This document shows, in pieces, positions 26,733-35,270 of a stretch of DNA of 64,000 bases. The position numbers and the translations under genes are program-made. The number at the start of each line of letters is the position of its first letter. Positions within the stretch are counted from its first letter, which is position 1. The notes under the pieces were generated by a model. That model was not told the DNA's origin. It was given only the letters and a program-made list of their open reading frames with translations, and did no database searches. The DNA is from Planctomycetaceae bacterium (GTDB lineage Bacteria; Planctomycetota; Planctomycetia; Planctomycetales; Planctomycetaceae), in contig JAHBXV010000001.1 of assembly GCA_019636285.1 (NCBI GenBank), forward strand, positions 124,001-188,000, written 5' to 3'.

Positions 26733-27536
26733 ATGCGTTTCCGGCTCGTCGTCCTGTTCCTGATGCTCATGTCGCTGGTTGGCAGCCGCTGGGCCTATGG
26801 TCAGGATGCCGCGCCCGCGGCAGGACCGCCCGCAATTGACGTCCGCCAACTCTTCGAAGACGGCGGCACGATCGGCTATATCATCGTCGCGCTCAGCCTG
26901 GCGATGGTGGCCCTCATTTTCGAGCATCTCTTTTCGCTGCGGCGCGGCGCGCTGATGCCGGGCGGACTGGCCGAAGAGGTCTACCGCCAGATCATGCAGG
27001 GGCAAGTTAAGACAGCCGAAGAGGCCTGTCGCGCGCGGCCCAGTTTCCTCGCCTATGTGCTGGGGGCCGGCCTGCGCGAGGTCAACATCGGCTACACGTC
27101 CGTCGAAAAAGCAATGGAAGATGCAGCCGCGCAGCAGGCCGCGCGACTGCAACGCAAAGTCGAGTACCTGTCAGTCGTGGGGTCGCTGGCTCCGATGCTG
27201 GGGCTGATGGGAACCGTGTGGGGGATGATCATTGCCTTCATGGAATTCGAGCGCAAGGCGAATCCTCAGGTGAGCGAACTGGCTCCCGGCGTCTACAAAG
27301 CTCTCGTCACCACGTTATTTGGCCTGACGGTCGCGATTCCCGCGCTGGCGGCCTACGCCTATTTTCGGAATCGAGTCGATGAACTTGTTGCCCAGACTTC
27401 GCTGATGGCCGAACACGTCTTCGCCGATTATAAACGATCCGAGGCAACGCGCCGCAAGATGCAGCGAGCGGAACGCAAGACCGCGAGGAAGCCCCCGGTC
27501 GCGCCGCCCAACTCCGGCAGGGAGGGACCGCGATGA
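26733..27536 (+). CDS. exbB: MotA/TolQ/ExbB proton channel family protein
   Basis: A 267-residue inner-membrane protein with a cleavable-looking signal (RLVVLFLMLMSLVGSRWAYG) and three membrane helices: IIVALSLAMVALIFEHLF (about residue 50), and the conserved pair in the second half (LSVVGSLAPMLGLMGTVWGM at about 150 and YKALVTTLFGLTVAIPALAA at about 190). The latter two carry the TolQ/ExbB signature. With the two ExbD proteins downstream it would form a proton-driven motor for outer-membrane or envelope energy transfer. The stop overlaps the ATG of the first exbD (ATGA). The C-terminal 40 residues are basic. Confidence 0.92.
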   Translation: MRFRLVVLFLMLMSLVGSRWAYGQDAAPAAGPPAIDVRQLFEDGGTIGYIIVALSLAMVALIFEHLFSLRRGALMPGGLAEEVYRQIMQGQVKTAEEACRARPSFLAYVLGAGLREVNIGYTSVEKAMEDAAAQQAARLQRKVEYLSVVGSLAPMLGLMGTVWGMIIAFMEFERKANPQVSELAPGVYKALVTTLFGLTVAIPALAAYAYFRNRVDELVAQTSLMAEHVFADYKRSEATRRKMQRAERKTARKPPVAPPNSGREGPR

Positions 27537-27949
27537 AGATCCCCCAGCGGGCTCGACAACGGGGCTTGTCTCCTCAAATGACCCCGCTGATCGACATTGT
27601 ATTCCTCCTGAACATCTTCTTTCTGGTTGCCTCATATTTCATCCGGAACCAGGCCCAGGAAGAAATCGAACTGCCGACGGCTTCACAAGCGGAAAACCTG
27701 GATGAAGGCCAGGCACGGCTGACGGTGACCATCGATGCAACCGGGCAGTTATTCCTGGGAACCAACCCGATCGACCGTTTGCAGTTCGACGAGCAACTGA
27801 CCGCCGCCGTGCTGGAAGCTGAAGGTCGCCCCTTCGAATTGCGCCTGCGCGGCGATCAACGGACCCCGTTTGAAGAAATCGAACCGCTACTCATGTCCGC
27901 CGCCAGGAATCACGTGACGACACTGCGATTCGCCGTTCGCCCCGAGTGA
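27533..27949 (+). CDS. exbD: ExbD/TolR family protein 1
   Basis: A 138-residue protein with one N-terminal membrane helix preceded by the TolR/ExbD signature MTPLIDIVFLLNIFFL; the aspartate in this segment (Asp19 or thereabouts) is the proton-conducting residue. The periplasmic domain ends with LLMSAARNHVTTLRFAVRP. It overlaps exbB by four bases and precedes a second ExbD protein by 10 bases. Two different ExbD partners with one ExbB is common in planctomycetes. Confidence 0.92.
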   Translation: MKIPQRARQRGLSPQMTPLIDIVFLLNIFFLVASYFIRNQAQEEIELPTASQAENLDEGQARLTVTIDATGQLFLGTNPIDRLQFDEQLTAAVLEAEGRPFELRLRGDQRTPFEEIEPLLMSAARNHVTTLRFAVRPE

Positions 27950-27959
27950 AGCATACGCG

Positions 27960-28418
27960 ATGAAAATCCCGGTCACTCATCGGCCAACGACTGCCAATCT
28001 CGATTCGGCGATGACACCGCTCATCGATGTCGTGTTCCTGTTATTGATCTTCTTCATCTGCGCGTCGATCGGTCAGTTGCGAGAGGAAGTCCTGCCCGCC
28101 GATCTCCCGAGCGGAGACGTTCAAGCCGAGATGAGTGAAGACATGCCGCGTCCCACTCTCGGCGAAGTCTGGGTGAAATTGATGGTCGACGGGAACCAGA
28201 CGAAAGCCGAGATCGAAGGGACGCTCTACGACGACCTGACCGCGGCGAAGAACCTGCTCCGGTCTCTCAGCGAAGCCGCTCCGGAAATTCCCGTCATCCT
28301 CGATGTGGCGAAGAACGTGCCACTCGGCGATGTGGTAACGATGTACGACACCTGCCGTGCCGCGGGATTCGAATCGATCAAGTTCGCACTGGATCCTTCG
28401 GCCGAGGGCGGGAACTGA
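27960..28418 (+). CDS. exbD: ExbD/TolR family protein 2
   Basis: A 152-residue paralogue of the preceding protein. The membrane segment MTPLIDVVFLLLIFFICASI keeps the essential Asp. The periplasmic domain is longer and more acidic (PSGDVQAEMSEDMPRPTLGE) and ends with the family strand DTCRAAGFESIKFAL. It probably forms mixed complexes with ExbB and ExbD 1. Its stop is 20 bases before an inverted-repeat element that separates it from the convergent hemQ gene. Confidence 0.92.
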   Translation: MKIPVTHRPTTANLDSAMTPLIDVVFLLLIFFICASIGQLREEVLPADLPSGDVQAEMSEDMPRPTLGEVWVKLMVDGNQTKAEIEGTLYDDLTAAKNLLRSLSEAAPEIPVILDVAKNVPLGDVVTMYDTCRAAGFESIKFALDPSAEGGN

Positions 28419-28438
28419 GTCCGCTGTGCCCATTCCAG

Positions 28439-28550
28439 GTGGCACGCCCTGCGGGCTTTGCGAAAGGGCGTGGTCCTGGGGCGTTGCGAGGCACATAGGT
28501 TAGCGTCATGAAACGTTCCCCACGCCCGTCGAGGACTCCGGGCGTGCCAC
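28439..28550. repeat. Inverted-repeat element between exbD2 and hemQ
   Basis: A 112-base element bounded by perfect 11-bp terminal inverted repeats GTGGCACGCCC / GGGCGTGCCAC. Internal matches extend the symmetry (GGGCGTGG near 28468 against CCACGCCC near 28520). It fills the convergent gap between exbD2 and hemQ. It encodes nothing and has no transposase, so it is either a MITE-like repeat or a bidirectional terminator structure. No second copy was noticed in the window. Confidence 0.65.
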
Positions 28551-28562
28551 CCAAGCGAGACC

Positions 28563-29408
28563 TCAACTGAGTTGAAGATGCGCCAGCGCCCGATCGGGGC
28601 TCATGATGTAGCTCACGTAGAAGGGCCCGAACTCCGCGTAGCGGGCCGAGGCTTCGTCGAATCGCATCGTGTAGACGATATCCTTCAAGTACGCCGGAGT
28701 TCGCGCCCACAGCGTGACGCCCCACTCCCAATCGTCCAGGCCGGTCGACGCTGTGATTAACTGCGACACCTTCCCGGCGAACTTGATGCCGCTGGTGGCG
28801 TGTTCGGCCATCAGCTTCGAGCGATGGCTGAACGGTTCGAGATACCAGTTCGCGTGGGGATGGCGGGCTTTGTTCATCGGATAGAAGCACGTCGCCGGCC
28901 AGTCGGGGAAGTCGGGCATGAGCCGCTGCCGATTCATCATGGGCAGACGCTGCTTATACGCGTTGACCTTAGCCTCGAATGCGGGCGTTCCCGGCTCATT
29001 GCCGTCAAGTCGCAGCTTGTCGGCGTATTGCTCGATCGTGGGAACGTATTCGGAGACTTCCGTGATGGAGACAAAGGACCAGGCGGGCGTGAGGACCGTT
29101 CCCAATCCGCTGGCGCGAATCCCCTGCTGCACGGCGTCCAGGAGAAGCGGATCTTCGTCCATCGCCATCAGCGCCAGATCGGCCTTGTGTCCGGAGACGA
29201 CGGACGTTTGCAGGCGAACCGGCGCACCGGGTCGCTCAGGATTGAGAAGGTGCTCGACTTCCTCGCAGCCGCGTGCGCGGGTTTCGGGATCAAGCGCGTT
29301 GAGAGCGGCCTGATCGATCTTGTAGTACAGGTGCAGGCAGTGCCAGCCTTCGGTGAGCTTGACCGTCGGTTCGGGCAGGTCGACAGGGGGACGGTGGGGG
29401 GCGCTCAC
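28563..29408 (-). CDS. hemQ: HemQ-type coproheme decarboxylase (chlorite dismutase family)
   Basis: HemQ converts coproheme to heme b by two oxidative decarboxylations in the coproporphyrin-dependent pathway. The 281-residue product matches the family in WHCLHLYYKIDQAALNAL, the substrate-site stretch CFYPMNKAR then NWYLEPFSHRSKLMAEHA with the putative heme-ligand His in MAEHATSGIKFAG, and the end FGPFYVSYIMSPDRALAHL. I chose GTG 29408 because GGAG lies 10 bases upstream and the mature-looking sequence begins there; the longer frame to 29459 also starts with GTG. True chlorite dismutases carry a conserved distal Arg that I cannot place here, so HemQ is preferred. Confidence 0.87.
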   Translation of the reverse strand: MSAPHRPPVDLPEPTVKLTEGWHCLHLYYKIDQAALNALDPETRARGCEEVEHLLNPERPGAPVRLQTSVVSGHKADLALMAMDEDPLLLDAVQQGIRASGLGTVLTPAWSFVSITEVSEYVPTIEQYADKLRLDGNEPGTPAFEAKVNAYKQRLPMMNRQRLMPDFPDWPATCFYPMNKARHPHANWYLEPFSHRSKLMAEHATSGIKFAGKVSQLITASTGLDDWEWGVTLWARTPAYLKDIVYTMRFDEASARYAEFGPFYVSYIMSPDRALAHLQLS

Positions 29409-29543
29409 GCGAAGAATCTCCAGCAGAATCGATGAACACGTAAATATTGGCCGAGTCACTCTCGTGCCGCGTACCCGACCGTCTGGCCGACCATTGCACA
29501 GAGAGAACCGTCGAGGCGACGTTTCGTCAACCGACCAGAAGGT

Positions 29544-29903
29544 TTAAGTGGCTTCTGGCGGAGGGGCGTCCGCGACTGCCATTGGCTTGGCCGCATCGGG
29601 TTTCGAGCCACTTTCGAGAATCGTCAGAACCTCACGAATCACCGGGTTGGTCAGGAGTTCTTTCTTCAATTTCACCAGCAGCGCGGGAGATGCCAGCTTA
29701 TGTCCAGGCCCGGGTTCGCCTTCCAGGAGCGAGCGTTTCTGGTCGAAGACCGCCCAATAGACGGTCCGTTGATGTGACTTCGCACCGTCGCGCGCCGTGT
29801 CGGCTTCGCGCCCCTTGCGGCGATTGCCATTCACGCGAAAGAAGTCCTTCCGCTCGTAAATGATCGCGATGACATTCCAGTCTTTGCCCGAGAACCAGCT
29901 CAT
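29544..29903 (-). CDS. Uncharacterised 119-residue protein
   Basis: A small protein starting SWFSGKDWNVIAIIYERKD, with a basic stretch (NRRKGREADTARDGAKSHQR) and a second conserved-looking helix (LASPALLVKLKKELL then NPVIREVLTILE). No domain recognised and no signal peptide. The start is uncertain: ATG 29903 or GTG 29933; neither has a strong ribosome site. It lies between hemQ and mtfA on the same strand, 88 bases from the mtfA stop. Coding character (few rare strings, sensible amino acid use) supports a real gene. Confidence 0.6.
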   Translation of the reverse strand: MSWFSGKDWNVIAIIYERKDFFRVNGNRRKGREADTARDGAKSHQRTVYWAVFDQKRSLLEGEPGPGHKLASPALLVKLKKELLTNPVIREVLTILESGSKPDAAKPMAVADAPPPEAT

Positions 29904-29990
29904 GGTGCCATCTCGCAAGGAGGAATCCGACACCTAGTAGATGTACCAGTCCGAGAGTCTATTCGCCAGCAGCGATTCCTCTGGCAGCCG

Positions 29991-30767
29991 TTAAATGGGC
30001 GTTGCCTCGCTGGCCGGATCCTGCTGGAAGTACTCTCGCATCAACTCGTACATCCGGAGATGACGTTCAGCCAGGGGACGTGGCCGCTCGAAGAAGGTTT
30101 CCGTGGCGACCGCAAAGAATTCGGCTGGATTTGTCGCGGCGTATGGATCGAGGACGGTTGGCCGATTCAGCCGCAGATGATTCTGGAGGCGCCGAAACTC
30201 TTCCGCGAAAACATCGCTCCATCGATTGGCCAAGTTCCTGTTCGGCATGGCTGGAATTCCGTCCGCGGCGCCGTCTTCATAATCGAGCTGATGCGCGAAC
30301 TCGTGGACAATCACATTGCGGCCGGTGACCGGCCCGGTGCAATCGGCCAGGCAACTCTTCCAACTGAGGATAACCGGTCCCCGTTGCCATGCTTCACCCA
30401 CGCGTGCTTCCGGCGACTCCACGAGCACCGACCCGATAGCCGCCTGACGCTGGGCGACAAACGTGTCGGGATAGATGAGGACTCGCGCCAACCGGTTGAA
30501 TGCGGGCTGCGGCCAGCCCAGAGTGAGCCGAGCCGCGTGGGCGGCGATCGTCACCTGAATTTCCGACGTCACTTCCAGACCCTTGCAGCCTTCCCAGTAT
30601 TTTTCGGCAACAAGCAATTTGATGCGATCGAGCAGCAAGGCGCGACGCGAATCGGTCCAGGTTCCGTAATCCCGCACGTTGGCCGCCAATATGTCTTCCC
30701 AGTCCGCGGGAACCGGTCTTGAAAGAATTTGACGGCGGCGGCGCTGGCGGAACCAACGAATGATCAT
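29991..30767 (-). CDS. mtfA: MtfA-like zinc metallopeptidase (M90)
   Basis: A 258-residue cytosolic peptidase of the MtfA/M90 family. The zinc motif HEFAHQLD occupies residues 155-162, followed by a downstream Glu in DPYAATNPAEFFAVATETFFE, the same arrangement as in E. coli MtfA, which inactivates the glucose repressor Mlc and has weak aminopeptidase activity. The N terminus is short and basic (RWFRQRRRRQIL). Start ATG 30767. It is divergent from glpK, with 94 bases between their starts, so regulation could be shared. Confidence 0.88.
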   Translation of the reverse strand: MIIRWFRQRRRRQILSRPVPADWEDILAANVRDYGTWTDSRRALLLDRIKLLVAEKYWEGCKGLEVTSEIQVTIAAHAARLTLGWPQPAFNRLARVLIYPDTFVAQRQAAIGSVLVESPEARVGEAWQRGPVILSWKSCLADCTGPVTGRNVIVHEFAHQLDYEDGAADGIPAMPNRNLANRWSDVFAEEFRRLQNHLRLNRPTVLDPYAATNPAEFFAVATETFFERPRPLAERHLRMYELMREYFQQDPASEATPI

Positions 30768-30861
30768 TGCGGGGTGGCCTGGGGTAGATCAGGGATCAAG
30801 CGGTGTCTCTCGTGGATATCACCCGGTATTATCGCGGGCACACCTCGCGGAGACGACACCC

Positions 30862-32355
30862 ATGACCGATTTTGTTCTTGCCATCGACCAGGGAACGACG
30901 TCCAGCCGGTCGATTCTGTTCGATCACGATGCCCGACCGGCGGCACAGGCACAACTGGAAGTTCCGTCGCGTTTCCCGACACTTGGTCACGTCGAACAGG
31001 ATCCCAATACGCTCTGGGCGACATCGCTGGACTCGGCACGGTCGGCCCTGGAAATGGCGGGCTGTTCGTCCTCCGCGGTCGCCGCAATTGGACTGACCAA
31101 CCAGCGGGAAACGACCATTTTGTGGGATCGAAAGTCGGGAGTTCCAGTCGCACCGGCTGTTGTCTGGCAAAGCCGCATTACGGCTCCCGAATGTGACAAG
31201 CTCAAGCGTGCCGGATACGAACCGCTGGTGCGTGAACGGACGGGCCTCGTGCTCGATCCCTATTTTTCCGCAACCAAGATCGCCTGGCTTCTTGATCGGG
31301 AACCGGGGCTGAGGGGTCGAGCCGAACGCGGCGAAGTGCTGTTTGGAACCGTCGATTCGTTTCTGCTGTGGCGATTGACGGGAGGCAAGCTGCACGCGAC
31401 GGATGTGACCAACGCCAGTCGCACGCTGCTGTGGAACCTGCATCGCGGCGACTGGGACGAGGAACTGCTTAACGTGTTTCGCGTTCCACGAGGGATGTTG
31501 CCCACGGTCTTTCCCAGCAGCGGTATCATCGGCCAGACAGACCCCAAGTGGTTCGGGCGGGAAATCCCCATTGCGGGTGTCGCCGGCGATCAGCAAGCCG
31601 CGACGTTCGGGCAACAGTGCCTGACCCCCGGCATGGTCAAGAACACCTATGGAACCGGCTGTTTTGCCGTCATGAACACTGGCGATCAGCCCGTTTCCTC
31701 CGCGAATGGACTCTTGACCACCACCGCCTGGAAAATCGGCGACAAGACGCAATTCGCGCTGGAAGGGGCCATTTTCATGGCGGGTGCCGTGGTGCAGTGG
31801 CTGCGCGATTCCCTACGGGTCATCGGCTCGGCGGCGGACAGCGAAGTTCTGGCATCGCGAGTCTCCGACAATGGCGGCGTCTATCTCGTTCCTGCATTCG
31901 TCGGCCTGGGGGCTCCTCATTGGGATCCGCGGGCACGCGGGGCAATCTTCGGCCTGACGCGCGGCGCGACTGTCGAACACCTGTGCCGCGCGGCTCTGGA
32001 ATCGATCGCCCTGCAATCGCGAGACGTCCTGGATGCGATGGCGACTGATGCCGGACTGGCGATTCCCGCCTTGCGCGTGGATGGCGGAGCGACGGCGAAC
32101 AATCTGCTCATGCAAATGCAGGCCGATGTCCTCGGGATTCCGGTTCACCGTCCACGTGTCTTGGAAACCACGGCGTTGGGCGCCGCCTTCCTCGCGGGGC
32201 TGGCGGTTGGATTCTGGAAAGACGTCCGGGATCTGGAACGAACCTGGCAACTTGACCGAGTGTTCGAACCCAGTCTGTCCAGCGATCAGCGGGAAGACTG
32301 GTATGCCCACTGGAAACGAGCCGTCGCGCGCAGCCGCGACTGGGTTCCAGCCTGA
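30862..32355 (+). CDS. glpK: Glycerol kinase
   Basis: GlpK phosphorylates glycerol to sn-glycerol-3-phosphate with ATP. The 497-residue FGGY kinase has DFVLAIDQGTTSSRSILFD at the N terminus, GVPVAPAVVWQSRIT, YGTGCFAVMNTG, and the family signature GLGAPHWDPRARGAIFGLTR followed by ESIALQSRDVLDAM. Length fits the family (about 500). ATG 30862 has GGAG 11 bases upstream; the frame is open upstream to 30760 but that part is not conserved. No glycerol facilitator or GlpD is next to it. Divergent from mtfA. Confidence 0.95.
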   Translation: MTDFVLAIDQGTTSSRSILFDHDARPAAQAQLEVPSRFPTLGHVEQDPNTLWATSLDSARSALEMAGCSSSAVAAIGLTNQRETTILWDRKSGVPVAPAVVWQSRITAPECDKLKRAGYEPLVRERTGLVLDPYFSATKIAWLLDREPGLRGRAERGEVLFGTVDSFLLWRLTGGKLHATDVTNASRTLLWNLHRGDWDEELLNVFRVPRGMLPTVFPSSGIIGQTDPKWFGREIPIAGVAGDQQAATFGQQCLTPGMVKNTYGTGCFAVMNTGDQPVSSANGLLTTTAWKIGDKTQFALEGAIFMAGAVVQWLRDSLRVIGSAADSEVLASRVSDNGGVYLVPAFVGLGAPHWDPRARGAIFGLTRGATVEHLCRAALESIALQSRDVLDAMATDAGLAIPALRVDGGATANNLLMQMQADVLGIPVHRPRVLETTALGAAFLAGLAVGFWKDVRDLERTWQLDRVFEPSLSSDQREDWYAHWKRAVARSRDWVPA

Positions 32356-32394
32356 TTGAATAATGCGACCGCAATCACGAATGGGTCGATTGCA

Positions 32395-33696
32395 TTATCG
32401 TTGCGAGAGGGTCGGAAGCACTTCCGGCTCCAGCGACATCAGGATTTCACGGATGGCCGCGCGGTCATTCGCGGAGAGGTGATCGAACTTTCCGCTGGTG
32501 TCCTCGCCAGCGAGGATCACACCGAGCCGTGTGCCGAGATAGTCCCGCATTTCCGGCGGCAGAGCGCGAAAGGCGGCGGACTCGACCAGGTAACTGCAGG
32601 GATGACGGAAGATTCGCCGCGTGAGGTCGAAATCGCGCAGCGAACGTCCGGCCGAATCGCGTTGCCCAACCGCCGCAAAGTCGTTGGCGAAACCGGACGT
32701 TCCCCTCAGCGGCCCCGCCAGAGACGCCTCGCCCGAGAAGAGCATCGCTGCCAGCAGATCCTCTCCGGCCGATTGAATCCGTCGCGTCACGCTTTCCAGC
32801 CGATTTCCGGGCGGTTCCCCCAATTCCTTGTTGAGCACCTGCTGATAATGCAATGCCTGGCGGGTCGCGTAATTGGCCTTCGTGATGCGATTGTGCACGA
32901 GCAGTTGATGTTCCAGGACCATGAGGGCCACGAGATCGCTATGGGGAGACGGATAGCTGGACACATCGAACCGGTCGGTCAGATCAACCACGTTCAGACC
33001 GTCTGGGTTCTCGGGCATCGAACGTGCCCGGGAATCGCGACCGATCAAGTTCCCCATGTGCCGCTGGTCTCCGTGAGTTCCCGTGACGTACCAGCCGCCC
33101 CAGCGCTCTGCAATGGGGGTCGTCTGATCGACGGTTCGGCTCCCCGCTGAGTAAATCGGAACGCCGCGACTGTCGACCAGGAGCGAGCGAGCCAAGTGGC
33201 CCGGAACGCCTTCGGTGCGAGATGAACTGTGACACAAGAGGCAGTTGTCCGTCTGCCGAACGAATTGAGGCTTCTCAACGGACTGTTGATCGAGCGTGTA
33301 GAATACGGTTCCCAGGGCCGGATCAACTGCCGAGATCTCCAAGACGTCGCCTGACTGGCAGTAGCCGATGTAGACGTCGTCATTGAAGTAGATCGCGCGC
33401 GGAGTCCGGGGGGAAATGCGACTGAGTTGCAGGCTGGTCTTGGAATAGACGAGCACTTGCGACGAGACCGGGACACGTAGCGTCTCGAGCAGATTTGGCA
33501 GATAACCGAAACGATCGTCAAACTCGAGAGTCGCCGTCCCCTGCAACAACTGTTTCTGCAGTTCGGAGATGCAATTCGACGGCTCGCTTTCGCTGTAACG
33601 GATCGGTTCCTGTTCGAACTCGTCCCCGGCAACTGCCACCGACAGCGCCGTGAAGGTGATAGCAACCAGCAAAGTCGCGATCGGGACGCGTGTCAT
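32395..33696 (-). CDS. Secreted CxxCH (cytochrome c-like) protein, uncharacterised
   Basis: A 433-residue exported protein with a signal peptide (IATLLVAITFTALSVAVAG) and one heme-attachment motif CLLCH at residues 152-156 (in TDNCLLCHSSSR). A distal Met ligand cannot be assigned. Other conserved-looking stretches are VFYTLDQQSVEKPQFVRQ, WGGWYVTGTHGDQRHMGNL and DLVALMVLEHQLLVHNRIT; the last two resemble long planctomycete cytochrome-like proteins. Electron partner unknown. Start ATG 33696. A near-consensus promoter overlapped by a perfect palindrome lies 57-85 bases upstream (33753-33781). It is convergent with glpK. Confidence 0.8.
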   Translation of the reverse strand: MTRVPIATLLVAITFTALSVAVAGDEFEQEPIRYSESEPSNCISELQKQLLQGTATLEFDDRFGYLPNLLETLRVPVSSQVLVYSKTSLQLSRISPRTPRAIYFNDDVYIGYCQSGDVLEISAVDPALGTVFYTLDQQSVEKPQFVRQTDNCLLCHSSSRTEGVPGHLARSLLVDSRGVPIYSAGSRTVDQTTPIAERWGGWYVTGTHGDQRHMGNLIGRDSRARSMPENPDGLNVVDLTDRFDVSSYPSPHSDLVALMVLEHQLLVHNRITKANYATRQALHYQQVLNKELGEPPGNRLESVTRRIQSAGEDLLAAMLFSGEASLAGPLRGTSGFANDFAAVGQRDSAGRSLRDFDLTRRIFRHPCSYLVESAAFRALPPEMRDYLGTRLGVILAGEDTSGKFDHLSANDRAAIREILMSLEPEVLPTLSQR

Positions 33697-34462
33697 GAGA
33701 CCAACTCCGAGACGCCCTGCGAGTTGTGAGACCGAGACTCAATACATTCTGAATTATCACCGAGATAATTCTACATGTCAAGGTGCACGTTTGTTTTCGC
33801 ACCCCCATGCGTGAATCCCATGCCTCTCCCACGCGAAAGTCTATTCAGACGTCACCCGGATCGGTCTAACCGTTCATGAGTTCAGAATTCAGATTTTGAA
33901 GATTCAGCCACTTCGCGAGTAGAATCTGAAGAACTCTGGCTTTCCGCCCGACATGATCTGATAGTCTTTTTCCTGTCCCAGGATTGTCTGTTCGAGCAGA
34001 CCCCGGTCTCGGGTATTCTAATGGTCTTATGAATGTCATGTCGAAGCGCATCGGGACGCAACCCCATCGGCATGGCTTCCTCGACTCGTGACATCGACAT
34101 TCCTGTCATCGCGTTTCTTGCCGGTCTTGCAAAACATCCTCGATTTCCCTGGTCCTCATCGCGGGACAATTCGTCGCTTGGAGTTTCGTGATTCGACTTT
34201 TGCCTCGTTGCTCGTGGGTATGTATCTGGTGGAGTGGTTATGGTCGGGTCTGGCGCGACACATTTCGAGATTCCGTCGCCTGAAACCTGGACGCACGGAA
34301 TGAGAGTCACGCTATCCAAGGACGGTGCCTGGAGGAATTGCTGAACGTCCCGATTCTGGCCGACGCGCGTCGCCCCCCAACCACGGAGGCAACGCAATCG
34401 GGGTGCATAACCTGGTGACAAGCGGCGGGAGACGCGGCCATTCCTGTCGCTGGGAGCGGGCC
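33697..34462. other. Intergenic region with promoter and operator, otherwise empty
   Basis: 766 bases. The left end carries the promoter/palindrome described separately. The remainder (33790-34460) has open frames on both strands of 60-195 codons, but their composition looks random (Ser/Arg/Cys-rich, no hydrophobic pattern) and they lack ribosome sites. Nothing else recognised. Confidence 0.5.
33751..33781 (-). promoter_or_regulatory. Promoter with overlapping operator palindrome, CxxCH protein gene
   Basis: On the minus strand: TTGACA (33776-33781), exactly 17 bases, GATAAT (33753-33758). A perfect 8-bp inverted repeat GAATTATC-N5-GATAATTC (33751-33771) covers the -10 and part of the spacer, so a bound dimer would block the promoter. 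The regulator is unknown. Confidence 0.65.
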
Positions 34463-35119
34463 ATGACAATTCAAGACGTCGATTTTTCAGGTTGGCAGTT
34501 CTTCAGCCATCCCGTCGTTCACAAGCCGAGAATACGCTTTACGGGCTGTTCTCCCAATTTTCACGACAAACGATCGAAGCTGTTCCGAGGGGGAGCAGTC
34601 CTCGCAATCATGGTTTCGGGACTCTCCGCGTCGGCCGTCGACGCAAGGCCGGACCTGCCCGAGTATTTCCGGGGTAATCTTCAGAAGACAGGGCTGCAAC
34701 TCGTTCACCCGAATGACCGCCGGAGGCCGGCCGCGAAAGCCCGTCGCCTGCCGACAGCAAACCGGACGCTTCCTCACGTCAATCTGTCCGGGAATCGTCC
34801 AACTTTAAGCGTTCGGATCGCTTTTGGAGACATTCCCTCGCGCCAGAAGGTGCCATCCGAGCGCGACGGGAGTCTTGCCATTCCGGTAGAGCCGGAGTCG
34901 ACTGGCGCCTCCGAGATTCCGGACGCGACCGCTCCGTCGACAATGCCGCCATGCACGCAATCGGCCGATATGGCAACGTGCCCATCCCTGGCTGCAACCG
35001 AGCAACTCCCGGCCTCGCCACCGGTTCAACCACCGCAGCCGATCTTCACCCTACGGCGGATCATCTTGCTCGGCGTACTTGCTGCCGGCTTCGGACTGCT
35101 GGCTCTTGTTCGTCGCTAA
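34463..35119 (+). CDS. Uncharacterised protein with C-terminal membrane anchor
   Basis: A 218-residue protein. ATG 34463 has GGGAG eight bases upstream. It has an internal hydrophobic stretch (GGAVLAIMVSGLSASAVDA, about residues 43-61) that could be a signal or anchor, a Pro/Arg-rich middle, and a C-terminal membrane helix ending in basic residues (IILLGVLAAGFGLLALVRR). No domain recognised. The gene is isolated, 766 bases from its left neighbour. Coding status is moderately supported by the ribosome site and by the hydrophobic pattern; an alternative start inside the frame would shift the first hydrophobic segment to the N terminus. Confidence 0.5.
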   Translation: MTIQDVDFSGWQFFSHPVVHKPRIRFTGCSPNFHDKRSKLFRGGAVLAIMVSGLSASAVDARPDLPEYFRGNLQKTGLQLVHPNDRRRPAAKARRLPTANRTLPHVNLSGNRPTLSVRIAFGDIPSRQKVPSERDGSLAIPVEPESTGASEIPDATAPSTMPPCTQSADMATCPSLAATEQLPASPPVQPPQPIFTLRRIILLGVLAAGFGLLALVRR

Positions 35120-35223
35120 CAATGTGTTCGCCCGGAGTTCTCGCGGACATGTCGCGCTACCCCTGACCGGCCAGCCGATTCGCTGGAACGGAGGACCGGC
35201 AGGGGTCACGAAGCTCACTGTTC

Positions 35224-35240
35224 GCCGGCTTGGGGCCGGC
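35224..35240. repeat. Short palindromic pair between convergent genes
   Basis: GCCGGC-TTGGG-GCCGGC, which can fold as a 6-bp stem, also a direct repeat of GCCGGCTTG. It sits in the 151-base convergent gap between the anchored protein gene and the coiled-coil protein gene; possible bidirectional terminator without U-run. Confidence 0.3.
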
Positions 35241-35270
35241 TTGCCGCGAAATCACCGAAGTACCAGCAAA

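Noticed and set aside
33882-34469. 195-codon minus-strand open frame in a gap
   Set aside because: Tempting because nothing else occupies the region, but the translation is Ser/Arg/Cys-rich with no hydrophobic pattern and no ribosome site.
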